Below are positions 1 to 7,648 of a stretch of DNA of 64,000 nt, in pieces. Every line of letters starts with the position of its first letter. The first letter of the stretch is position 1. This DNA is from Streptomyces sp. NBC_00576. Its GTDB lineage: Bacteria > Actinomycetota > Actinomycetes > Streptomycetales > Streptomycetaceae. The translations under genes and the position numbers were made by a program. The notes beneath the pieces were generated by a model. That model was not told the DNA's origin. It saw only the letters and a program-made list of their open reading frames with translations, and did not search any database. The stretch covers positions 8,866,001-8,930,000 of the forward strand of contig NZ_CP107780.1 in the NCBI RefSeq assembly GCF_036345175.1, written 5' to 3'.

Positions 1-369
1 CTCGACCAACGGCCCGAGGGCGAACGGAACATTCTGTGGCTCATCTTCATCGAGTCGCGCGGTTCCGAACTCTTCGTGGACTGGATGGGGGAGGCCCGCT
101 CCCTGGTCGGCCAGTTCAGGGCGACCCTCGCGCAGTATCCCGACGATCCGCGCGGACCCGAGCTTCTAAAGACCATGCAGGAAGCGTCCGACATGTTCTG
201 CGAGCTGTGGGACGAGGGGGGAATCAGCCGTTTCACTTCGTCCCGGAAGAAAATCCGGCATCCCCGCCTCGGCCGTATCGACCACGATTACGTGAAATTG
301 GCCGACGCGCATGACGAGCAGCAGTCCCTCATCGTTTTTCTGGAAGTCGAGAGGACAGACGAGGACTGA
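1..369 (+). CDS. XRE-family regulator with MmyB-like C-terminal domain, 3' end only
   Basis: The reading frame is open from the first base of the window and stops at 369, so the N-terminal helix-turn-helix lies outside. The visible part contains NILWLIFIESR, then a helical segment around FVDWMGEARSLVGQFRA, then DMFCELWDEGGIS and HPRLGRIDHDYVKL. This order matches the MmyB-like ligand-binding domain found in many actinobacterial XRE regulators. These proteins usually sit beside an oxidoreductase and control it; the partner cannot be seen here. A second, complete member of the family lies at 13817-14764. Family assignment is fairly sure; ligand and target are unknown. Confidence 0.75.
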   Translation, partial: LDQRPEGERNILWLIFIESRGSELFVDWMGEARSLVGQFRATLAQYPDDPRGPELLKTMQEASDMFCELWDEGGISRFTSSRKKIRHPRLGRIDHDYVKLADAHDEQQSLIVFLEVERTDED

Positions 370-1085
370 CCGTCTCCCATATTTCCCCATAGCCACGCAA
401 AACAGAAACGCATGGTGTGCGGAGCCCTTTCCATGGCCTCCGCGAAGCCGACTCAAGACCACTACGGCTTGGCCCTTGGGCAGGTCGTAAAGCTGAAGAG
501 CGGGACAATTCGCCCGATCCTTGCGGTAGCGACGCCGCCAGGCGTCCTTGACGGGCCGACACGGCCCGCACACTTCAAGGTCGGGCGGCCCACCCCCGAC
601 ACCGCCGTCTCAAGGTTGGTCCATTGGGGACGAAGACGCTGGGGTCGGGGAATTACTCGATCGCCGACAAACCGGGGTTGTCCGGGTGCTCGCTAATCCA
701 CGCCAGGCCGATGGGGTTCAGGTGGTGGCGTGCTCGCGTGACCGCGACGTAAGCTCAACTCGGCGCACTCGGATGGCAGTCAGCAAGGCGCACGGCGGGC
801 GGCAGCCCCAGCCGACGGCGAGGTGAACCCCGTTGCTCAGCCGGCCACGCGAGCGGCCCAGCCGGCCGGAGTCCGGCCGAAACTGTCTCTCGGTCAGGGT
901 GGTCCTCCGACTGACAGCCTCTGCTTCACCTGCGATCACGAACCGCTTGGTACCACGTACGCGGCGGTTGCCGACACCTCGGGGGGAGTACGGGCCGCCA
1001 GGGGTCAGCTGAGTGATGGGCGGTCACTCGCAGATCCGGCCGCCGCCTCGGCCCCTCTGCTCACGGGGGTCTCACCTCGAAAGAC
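370..1085. other. Gene-poor stretch with decayed coding DNA
   Basis: Apart from the helicase remnant at 653-780, no open frame here has a recognisable domain, a ribosome binding site and Streptomyces-like codon use together. The longest frames on both strands look like low-complexity shadows. I see nothing else to annotate. Confidence 0.5.
653..780 (-). pseudogene. Remnant of the C-terminus of a UvrD/PcrA-like helicase
   Basis: Read on the minus strand, the frame ending at the TAA at 653 gives AYVAVTRARHHLNP followed by IGLAWISEHPDNPG. YVAVTRAR is the conserved motif VI of superfamily 1 helicases, which lies near the C-terminus. One extra base just before this segment (about 754-758) separates it from a preceding stretch LPSECAEL in another frame. 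No helicase body is present upstream, so this is a decayed tail rather than a gene. The family call rests on this single motif. Confidence 0.5.
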
Positions 1086-1114
1086 TTGCACCTGACACTA
1101 GCGTCAGGTTTTAC
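1086..1114 (+). promoter_or_regulatory. MerR-like palindromic promoter/operator upstream of the VOC gene
   Basis: A TTGCAC -35-like hexamer (1086-1091) and TTTTAC (1109-1114) are separated by 17 nt, and the spacer is filled by the perfect palindrome CCTGAC-N6-GTCAGG (1091-1108). A dyad lying between -35 and -10 is the usual arrangement for MerR-family regulators. No merR gene is in view. The site points to the VOC gene that starts at 1228. Confidence 0.45.
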
Positions 1115-1227
1115 CGTTGCGGCTGAAGTTGCAGACCGGCGCCGGGAGTTGGCCGTCGACCGGTCTGGATCAGTGCCGCCGGGCCAGTGCCTGTGGCGAC
1201 CGCTCCCCCAGTCCAAAGAGGAGAATC

Positions 1228-1692
1228 GTGCCCTTCCATCACATCTGCATCATGGTGAGCGATCTGGACCGATCGGTGCCCTTCTATCAGGACCTCCTGG
1301 GATTCAAGAACGTGTTGTTCGAGAGTGCCGAGCCCGGAAACTGGTTCGACGCCTCGACGCTCGACGACATTCTTGGCGCGAAGAACGCGGCGACCCGGAT
1401 CGTGATCGTCTCCGACGACTCTGGCGCGACGCTGGAACTGCAGCAGGCGGCCAACCCGATCACCACCAAGGCTCCGGACGAGTACCTGCGCTACGGTGCG
1501 ACCGGCATCACGGAGCTGGCGCTCACAGTGCCCGACATCGATGACCTCTTTCAGCGTGTCAAGGCCGCTGGTGTAGAGGTTCAGACCGACTACATCTGGA
1601 CCCCGATGCCCGGACTTCGGTCTTTCCTGTTCTACGACCCCGACGGAGCACTCATCCAGGCCATGGAAGTCTCGGACGACCAATCCGCGTAA
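1228..1692 (+). CDS. VOC family protein (glyoxalase/bleomycin resistance/dioxygenase fold)
   Basis: The product is about 154 residues, a normal length for a single VOC protein with two beta-alpha-beta-beta-beta modules. The N-terminus PFHHICIMVSDLDRSVPFY is the typical first strand with a metal-ligand histidine, and the C-terminal SFLFYDPDGALIQAMEV carries the usual terminal glutamate. The GTG at 1228 is preferred over upstream starts because AAAGAGGAG lies 5-13 nt before it and the conserved first strand begins directly after it. Substrate is unknown. It stands alone behind a MerR-like promoter, which suggests an inducible detoxification or catabolic role (inference). Confidence 0.8.
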   Translation: MPFHHICIMVSDLDRSVPFYQDLLGFKNVLFESAEPGNWFDASTLDDILGAKNAATRIVIVSDDSGATLELQQAANPITTKAPDEYLRYGATGITELALTVPDIDDLFQRVKAAGVEVQTDYIWTPMPGLRSFLFYDPDGALIQAMEVSDDQSA

Positions 1693-1925
1693 GTGAGGCG
1701 ATGCCCAACGTACTCGCCTGATTGAACCGCTTTGCGGCTGGTGGAGGCTGTGATGTGTCCCGGGTCTGATGAAAGTCACCTTGCTGGTTCCCGGCACTCA
1801 ATGAGCTTCTTCGGGGTCAAGGCTTCGGCGTAGTCGTGTGACGCCCGGTTCGTGGCGATCTGTCAACTCAGCGTGGCCCCGGAGTATGACAGGCGCGGCT
1901 TCAAGATAGGGAGTTCGCACGCCTC

Positions 1926-2123
1926 GTGACCCGAGTGGAAGGCCGGCCTGCCGACGCGTCATCACTGATCCCGACTGCGCTTGACCAGCTCCGCGAGCAA
2001 TCAGATGCCGTTTCCGAAGAGGTCCCGGGCCTGCTGGCGCGGCTGGCCGATGTGTCGGACCCGCGGGATCCGCGCGAGGTGCGCCACCACCTGACCGTGG
2101 CGCTCGCACTCACCGCGTGTGCC
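1926..2123 (+). pseudogene. N-terminal fragment of an ISAs1-family transposase
   Basis: From the GTG at 1926 the frame encodes about 66 residues including LLARLADVSDPRDPREVRHH followed by LTVALALTACAV. This matches the N-terminal region shared by ISAs1-family transposases (DPRxxRGVRH followed by a hydrophobic stretch). The rest of the transposase is missing; around 2121-2124 the frame runs directly into protease sequence. The fragment is therefore the edge of a truncated insertion sequence. Its terminal repeat could not be located. Confidence 0.6.
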
Positions 2124-2353
2124 GTGCCGGCCGAGGCGACCTCGCAGTACACGCTCTGGAGCCGGAAGGTCGGCCAACTCGAACCCGACACCCCCACCAC
2201 CGTCACACCGGCCACCCGGCCGATGGCCGCGGGCGAGAGCCCGAACTCAAGGTGACATGGCCCGCTTTGCAGGCCATGCAGTACCTCGGCCTCGTCGAAT
2301 TTGGCGACAGTTTGAGCACCCTCGGGCGCACGGTGTTGACAGTCACGCCGTAG
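2124..2353 (+). pseudogene. Decayed duplicate of the 3' end of the neighbouring S8 peptidase
   Basis: The frame reads PAEATSQYTLWSRKVGQLEP and, after a frameshift near 2250, WPALQAMQYLGLVEFGD and STLGRTVLTVTP with a stop. The intact peptidase ends with the same elements in the same order (TSQQYTLWSWKVGQ, RYVGAVEYGD, TTLGHTVLTVTP; about 5469-5704), and both copies share the DNA string acagtcacgccgtagccgc at the stop. This is the tail of a second tandem peptidase gene whose front was lost when the ISAs1 fragment came in. Confidence 0.75.
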
Positions 2354-2449
2354 CCGCCCCGCACACCCCCCCCACAGCCGCAGAGGCGGATGTCGGCCGG
2401 ACACCTGGCGCCCGATGCCTCCGCGGCACCCGATCGATATGGATCACAA

Positions 2450-5400
2450 GTGACACGCACACGCATACGTCCGAGAGCGGCCGTCACCACTCTCGTGTCC
2501 CTCCTCGCCGGAGCCCTGACCGTCATGGCGGTCCTCTCTCCCACCTTCGCCGCCGACGCCAACTCCACTGGGAGGGGAGTCAGTTACGGTGACGGCACGT
2601 ACATCGTGAAGCTCGACGGCCAACCCGTCGCCGGATACAGGGGCGACCTGCCGGGGCTGAAGCGGACGGCGCCTGCGGCGGGCAGGCGGCTCGACGCAGA
2701 CTCCGCCACGGTCGAGAAGTACGTGGCGCACCTGGACGACCGCCGGGAGCGGGTCCTCGACGCCGTGCCCGGCGTCGAGACGCTCTACGACTACTCGTAC
2801 ACGTTCAACGGATTCGCCGCCGAACTGACCGGCCGGCAGGCCGCGAAGCTGACTTCGACGCCTGGGGTCGTCTCGGTGACCCGGAACACGGTCGCCCAGC
2901 TGACGTCGACGGGGCCGAACGATAGGCCGGGGGCGGTGGGCCGGGCGGAAACCCACATCCGGACCGCGGCCGACGGCCGGGACGGGGCCCAGGGCGAGGT
3001 CCCGACTCCTGCGGCCCAGCAGCCGCCCTCTCCCGACGATGTGAGCCGCTCGCGGGGCGAAGGTCTTTCAGGGGCGCGATCAGCCCTCACCGGACCCGCA
3101 GCCGTCCGAACACCGCACACCCCGGGCTCCAAGGCGCCCCGTGCATCCCGCCCCGCCCAGTTCCCCGACATCCCCCGTCTCCTGGGCCTCTCCGGCGACA
3201 AGGGTCTGTGGGCGAAGGCGGGCGGCCCCGAGCACGCCGGAGAAGGCGTGATCGTGGGGATCGTGGACACTGGGGTCGACCCCTCGAACCCGATGTTCGC
3301 CGCGCTGCCGGAGCCGCGCCCCGACGCCGGGGTAATCGCCAAGAAGTGGCACGGCGTCTGCGACCCGGGTGAAGACCCCGCGCGCAAGGTGACCTGCAAC
3401 AACAAGGTGATCGGCGCGCAGTGGTTCGGTGCGGGCGTCCCCGCGGACCGCGAAGACACTCCCTCGCCGTTGGACACCAGCAGCCACGGCACGCACACCG
3501 GCAGCACGGCCGCCGGGAACTACGACGTCGCCGCGTCGGTACCCGGCGGCAACGCCGAGGGCAGGCTCAGCGGTATCGCTCCGGCCGCCCGTCTCGCCTT
3601 CTACAAGGCGTGCTGGCCGGGCTTCGGCTGCCCGACCGCGGACCTCACGGCCGCGATCGACAGGGCCGTGGCGGACGGCGTCGACGTCATCAACTTCTCC
3701 CTCACCGGCACGCTCACCGAGCAGCCCGACATGGAGGCCATGTTCAACGCGGCCAGGGCGGGCGTGTTCATCGCCGCGTCCGCCAACAACGGCGGCCCGG
3801 ACTCGGTGCACCACACCGGCCCGTGGGTCACGACGGTCGCCGCGGCGACGCACGACACCCAGTACACCGCTTCCCTGGTCCTCGGCGACGGCCGCCGCTA
3901 CACCAGCATCAGCCTGAACCCGGGGGTCGACTCGGCCCCGCTGGTCGAGGCAGCCGCCGTACGCAAGGACGGCTCGGACGCCGGCAGGGCCGCGCTGTGC
4001 GCGTCCGGCACGCTCGATCCGGCACGGGCGAAGGGCAAGATCATCGTCTGCGACCGAGGCGGTGACGGCATCTGGACAGACAGCAAGGCGGACGAGGTCT
4101 TGGCGGTCGGCGGCAAGGGGCTCGTGGTCACCAACACGCCGACCTCCGATCAGCAATTCTTCGCGTACCTCTACCCGGTGCCGTTGATCCAAATCGGCAC
4201 CGAGGACGCGAAGGCGGTCCACGCGTACGCCTCCGCCGCCGGCGCGACCGCCCGGTTCACGCCCACGAAGAGCAGCCACCAGGCCACCCGGGAGATCACC
4301 TCCTTCTCCTCCAGTGGCCCGGACCACTTCAGCGACGGCGACCTGCTCAAGCCTGACATCGCCTCCTTCGGCGAGACCATTCCGGCGGGCGTGGTGCCCG
4401 GCAGCACCAGCTACTACCCCGGCCCGTTCGGCTTCGCCGACGGCACGTCGATGTCGTCCCCGCACATCGCGGGCCTTGGCGCCCTGCTGCGGCAGCTGCA
4501 CCCCGACTGGTCGCCGATGGAGATCAAGTCGGCGCTGATGACGACGGCCACGACCACCGACGAGAACGGCGACCCCATCGGCCGCGCCCTGGCCGACTCC
4601 GCCTCGCCCCTCGACTACGGCGCGGGCCTGCCCCGGGTCACCCGGGCGGCCGACCCCGGCCTGGTCTACGACTCCACCTCCGCCGACTGGACCGCCTACC
4701 TCTGCGCGATCGGCCAGAAGCCGGCCACCGAGGACAGCGGCGACGCCTGCGCCACGGCCCCGAAGACCGACCCCAGCGACCTCAACTACCCGTCTATCGC
4801 GGTCGGCGACCTGCTGGGCAGGCAGACGGTGACGCGCACGGTCACCAACGTCTCGGCCCAGACGGCCACGTACAAGGCGAAGCTCCAGACCCCGCCGGGC
4901 TTCCGCGCCGAGGTCACCCCGAAGCGGCTGACGGTCGCGCCGGGCGAGTCGGTGTCGTACAAGGTGGCGTTCGAGCGTACGAGCGCGGCCCACGACACCT
5001 GGTCCTTCGGCTCCCTGACGCTCAGCGACGCGCACGGCCACCACGAGGTCACCAGCCCGGTCGCCCTGCGCGCCGTAGCGTTCTCCGCCCCGGACGAGGT
5101 CACGGTCACCGACGGTGACTCCGCGACGCTGAGGACCGGGGTCGACTGGAACGGCGAGCTGACCGCGAAGGCGTCCCTCTACACCGGCGAGAAGACCACC
5201 GGCACCCTCACCGGCACCGACCAGGCCGACTTCACCATGAGTCAGCGCACCAACGACGCCGTCGTGAAACACCGCGTCCATGTCCCCGGGGGCGCCCCCT
5301 TCACCCGGTTCGCCATCACCTCCGCGGACCACGTCCCCGGCAGCAACCTCGACCTGTACGCCTTCGACACCGACGGCAACCACATCGGCGACTGGGCCGG

Positions 5401-5704
5401 CCCCGGCTCCGACGAGCACGTCGACCTGCCGCCCGGCGACTACGACGTCTACGTCCTCCAGTACGAACTGCCGGCCGACACGACCAGCCAGCAGTACACC
5501 CTGTGGAGCTGGAAGGTCGGCCAGGGCACCCCGGCCGTGACACCCACGGTCACCCCGGCCCAGCAGCACGTCTCAGCAGGCGACCGCCCAGAGGTCACGG
5601 TGGCGTGGCCGGACGCCACACGCGGCCAACGGTACGTCGGTGCCGTCGAGTACGGCGACGGTCCGACCACCCTCGGGCACACGGTTCTGACAGTCACGCC
5701 GTAG
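2450..5704 (+). CDS. Secreted S8 (subtilisin-like) serine peptidase with PA and C-terminal beta domains
   Basis: A large extracellular protease of about 1084 residues. Order: basic signal peptide (TRTRIRPRAAV, then a hydrophobic core ending near FAADA); inhibitor I9 propeptide (TYIVKLDGQPVAG to about residue 140); a disordered Pro/Ala-rich linker; S8 catalytic domain with Asp273 (IVDTGVD), His346 (SSHGTHT) and Ser667 (GTSMSSPH); a PA domain inserted before the serine (KGKIIVCDRGG); a fibronectin-III-like subtilase domain (DLNYPSIAV); and a final beta domain (NLDLYAFDTDGNHIGDW) like bacterial pre-peptidase domains. The GTG at 2450 is chosen because the signal peptide begins there; an ATG at 2390 would add 20 residues and has a weak AGAGG. 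All catalytic residues are present. A duplicate of its 3' end lies just upstream. Confidence 0.9.
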   Translation: MTRTRIRPRAAVTTLVSLLAGALTVMAVLSPTFAADANSTGRGVSYGDGTYIVKLDGQPVAGYRGDLPGLKRTAPAAGRRLDADSATVEKYVAHLDDRRERVLDAVPGVETLYDYSYTFNGFAAELTGRQAAKLTSTPGVVSVTRNTVAQLTSTGPNDRPGAVGRAETHIRTAADGRDGAQGEVPTPAAQQPPSPDDVSRSRGEGLSGARSALTGPAAVRTPHTPGSKAPRASRPAQFPDIPRLLGLSGDKGLWAKAGGPEHAGEGVIVGIVDTGVDPSNPMFAALPEPRPDAGVIAKKWHGVCDPGEDPARKVTCNNKVIGAQWFGAGVPADREDTPSPLDTSSHGTHTGSTAAGNYDVAASVPGGNAEGRLSGIAPAARLAFYKACWPGFGCPTADLTAAIDRAVADGVDVINFSLTGTLTEQPDMEAMFNAARAGVFIAASANNGGPDSVHHTGPWVTTVAAATHDTQYTASLVLGDGRRYTSISLNPGVDSAPLVEAAAVRKDGSDAGRAALCASGTLDPARAKGKIIVCDRGGDGIWTDSKADEVLAVGGKGLVVTNTPTSDQQFFAYLYPVPLIQIGTEDAKAVHAYASAAGATARFTPTKSSHQATREITSFSSSGPDHFSDGDLLKPDIASFGETIPAGVVPGSTSYYPGPFGFADGTSMSSPHIAGLGALLRQLHPDWSPMEIKSALMTTATTTDENGDPIGRALADSASPLDYGAGLPRVTRAADPGLVYDSTSADWTAYLCAIGQKPATEDSGDACATAPKTDPSDLNYPSIAVGDLLGRQTVTRTVTNVSAQTATYKAKLQTPPGFRAEVTPKRLTVAPGESVSYKVAFERTSAAHDTWSFGSLTLSDAHGHHEVTSPVALRAVAFSAPDEVTVTDGDSATLRTGVDWNGELTAKASLYTGEKTTGTLTGTDQADFTMSQRTNDAVVKHRVHVPGGAPFTRFAITSADHVPGSNLDLYAFDTDGNHIGDWAGPGSDEHVDLPPGDYDVYVLQYELPADTTSQQYTLWSWKVGQGTPAVTPTVTPAQQHVSAGDRPEVTVAWPDATRGQRYVGAVEYGDGPTTLGHTVLTVTP

Positions 5705-5748
5705 CCGCGACCCGGTAGCCGTCGGAGCGAACCGGTGGTGAGCGATCC

Positions 5749-5775
5749 GCCCGCGCACTCCCCAAGTGCGCGGGC
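5749..5775 (+). terminator. Hairpin terminator after the S8 peptidase
   Basis: GCCCGCGCAC and GTGCGCGGGC form a perfect 10-bp stem with a 7-nt loop, 45 nt after the peptidase stop. There is no U-tract, as is common in Streptomyces terminators. Confidence 0.7.
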
Positions 5776-6061
5776 AGATCGCGTCGGCCCGAAACGAGGA
5801 GGAGTACGGCGGGTCCGGCGGCGAACTGGGCCTACCAAAAACGCAGCTCAAGAAACGACCGCTGCTGGAGTACCAAGGCGGTCGGCGCACGGGTGGGGGG
5901 CCTGTCAGGGCCTGTAAGCCCATGCCCTCACTCACCTCTGTGATCCGTAGATTCCTCGATATCGGCGGAGATTGGGACTTTCGGATCCCGGGCAGTCGCA
6001 ACCGTACCCACCACACAGTGGTCTTGACCGGCCCGCACCGTTTTGATCGAGGAGTCCTCGC

Positions 6062-6382
6062 ATGCCGAAGCAGTCCGCACCCCAGGAGCTTGCCGCCATC
6101 GCGCCGAAGCTCGTCGAGGTCACCAACGATGTGCTCTTCGCCGACGTCTGGGAGCGCCCCGGGCTGTCCCCGCGCGACCGCAGCCTGGTCACCGTGAGCG
6201 TGCTGGCCGCCCTCTACCGCTCCGAGCAGCTCGGCTACCACCTGGGCGTCGCCCTGGACAACGGCCTGAGCGTCGAGGAGCTGTCCGAGGCCATCACCCA
6301 CCTCGCCTTCTACGCGGGCTGGCCCAACGCCATGACCGCGATCAACCAGCTCAAGAAGATCGCCGACGACCGTAACGACTGA
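6062..6382 (+). CDS. Carboxymuconolactone decarboxylase (CMD) family protein
   Basis: A 106-residue single-domain CMD protein. It has the family features PRDRSLVTVSVLAALYRSEQL, LGVALDNGLSVEEL and HLAFYAGWPNAMTA. It lacks the CxxC pair of the peroxidase branch (AhpD), so it belongs with the gamma-carboxymuconolactone decarboxylase-like branch. GAGGAG about 8 nt before the ATG supports the start. It is followed after 44 nt by a cupin gene; CMD/cupin pairs are common and are thought to act together on small carbonyl or quinone substrates, but the reaction here is unknown. Confidence 0.85.
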   Translation: MPKQSAPQELAAIAPKLVEVTNDVLFADVWERPGLSPRDRSLVTVSVLAALYRSEQLGYHLGVALDNGLSVEELSEAITHLAFYAGWPNAMTAINQLKKIADDRND

Positions 6383-6426
6383 CCGCGCTGACGCCCAGCA
6401 CCCCCTCACGATGAAGGAAAAGAGCC

Positions 6427-6837
6427 ATGGAACACATCACCTCCACCCCCACCATGAAGGCCCCGGCCGAGCGCTTCACCGGCGACGTCTACCTCAACAT
6501 GATCGAGTCCCCCACCGAGCCCGCCCGCCTCGCGGCCGGCCTGGTGCGCTTCACTCCCGGCGCCCGCACCAACTGGCACTCCCACGCCAACGGTCAGGTC
6601 CTCTATGTCACCGACGGCGTCGGTCTGGTCGGCACCCGTGACGGCAGCGTCGTACGCATCAGCGCCGGGCAGACCCTCAAGTGCCCAGCCGGCGAGGAGC
6701 ACTGGCACGGCGCGACGGACACCAACCTCATGGCGCACATCGCCCTCGTGGTCGGTGACGGCAACGGCGACGGCACCACCTGGCTGGAGCCCGTCACCGA
6801 CGCGCAGTACGACGCCGCCCTCGCCGGCAGCCACTGA
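6427..6837 (+). CDS. Cupin-domain protein
   Basis: A 136-residue protein with a single cupin barrel. The metal-binding motif 1 is seen in TNWHSHANGQVLYVTDG and motif 2 in CPAGEEHWHGA, both with their histidines. AAGGAAAAG precedes the ATG. It probably forms one transcript with the CMD gene 44 nt upstream. The most likely role is a metal-dependent small-molecule enzyme or sensor; the substrate cannot be told from sequence. Confidence 0.85.
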   Translation: MEHITSTPTMKAPAERFTGDVYLNMIESPTEPARLAAGLVRFTPGARTNWHSHANGQVLYVTDGVGLVGTRDGSVVRISAGQTLKCPAGEEHWHGATDTNLMAHIALVVGDGNGDGTTWLEPVTDAQYDAALAGSH

Positions 6838-6934
6838 CCGACCGGCCCGCCCGCCCCTCTCCCACGCCAACCCGCGCGGGAGGCAGCAGGCGAAGCCCGA
6901 GCGTCATGCCGGGGGCGGCCGCGGTCTCTCCTCG

Positions 6935-7166
6935 CGGGGCGCCGGCCGGGCACCGTCGCCCAGAGGGACAGGTCCAGATCGAGGCGGCTGTTCATATCCA
7001 GCTCGAACCGGTCGTACGGATTCGTGGGTCCAGAACAGCGGCGACAGCGCCGGGCGGTCCGCGTCGCGGTGAGCTTGTCCGCCCACTTCGGATCGGCAAG
7101 GATCTCCTGCATCAGCAGCGTGTTGACGTGCACCAGCGCCGACTGGAGCAGGTGCAGTGCGAGCAT
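6935..7166 (-). pseudogene. C-terminal remnant of a Tn3-family transposase
   Basis: The minus strand encodes LVHVNTLLMQEILADPKWAD, then PALSPLFWTH in a shifted frame, then NPYDRFELDMNSRLDLD and TVPG. These are consecutive conserved segments at the very C-terminus of Tn3 transposases (FWTHVNPYGRFxLDM, RLDL). Two compensating small indels break the frame between them. The remainder of the transposon is missing. Confidence 0.7.
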
Positions 7167-7167
7167 G

Positions 7168-7400
7168 CGGCGTTCCCGTTGCCCGGCCAGACCGACATCA
7201 CGTCCGGTGCCGTGCCCGAGCTCAGCTGGGTTCGGATCTGCTGCTGGTACTGATCGGTGCCGGTGACGGTGTAGCGGACCCTGACGCCCGGGGTTGGCCT
7301 TCTCGAACGCCTTGACGACGGCATCGATGGAGCCCTGGTCCTGCGACGCGAGAGTGAGGGTCTTGGATCCGCCCGAGCCTCCGCCTGAACCAGCGCCAAG
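7168..7400 (-). pseudogene. N-terminal remnant of an ABC transporter solute-binding protein
   Basis: The minus strand shows a Gly/Ser-rich lipoprotein linker, then KTLTLASQDQGSIDAVVKAF, then after a one-base shift NPGVRVRYTVTGTDQYQQQ and SGTAPDVMSVWPGNGNA. This is the start of a family-1 (sugar-type) extracellular solute-binding protein. The frame is broken at the run of G/C bases near 7290, and the sequence passes directly into the Tn3 remnant at about 7167, so the rest of the gene is gone. Confidence 0.65.
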
Positions 7401-7439
7401 GTGCGCCGGTCGACAGACGAGCTCGGCCCGCTCCTGCCC

Positions 7440-7601
7440 CGTCTCGCAAGCCTTCTACGAACGCAAGAGAGCCGAGGGGAAAAGCCACAAACAGGCGATC
7501 ACAGCCCTCGCTCGACGTCGTCTGAACGTCTTATGGGCCTGATACGCGACGGTCGTACCTTCGAGCCCACCGCACCGTCGCCCGCGATCGCACTCCTCTG
7601 A
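7440..7601 (+). pseudogene. C-terminal remnant of an IS110-family transposase
   Basis: The plus strand gives AFYERKRAEGKSHKQAITAL and ARRRLNVLWA, then a frameshift near 7535 and LIRDGRTFEP to a stop at 7601. FYxRKRAEGKxHxQALxALARRRLNVLWAMLRD is the typical end of the IS110/IS116/IS902 transposase. Nothing of the N-terminal DEDD domain is present. Confidence 0.7.
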
Positions 7602-7648
7602 AACCCACACAGCCTGTCACCGACACCAGTTGACAACTCCATGGGGAA

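Noticed and set aside
2390..2449. Earlier ATG for the S8 peptidase
   Set aside because: It puts 20 polar residues before an otherwise normal signal peptide; kept only as an alternative.
3080..5569. 829-residue open frame on the minus strand opposite the S8 peptidase
   Set aside because: It is the GC-rich antisense shadow of a protease with all domains and catalytic residues; its product is low-complexity Arg/Gly/Val sequence with no domain.
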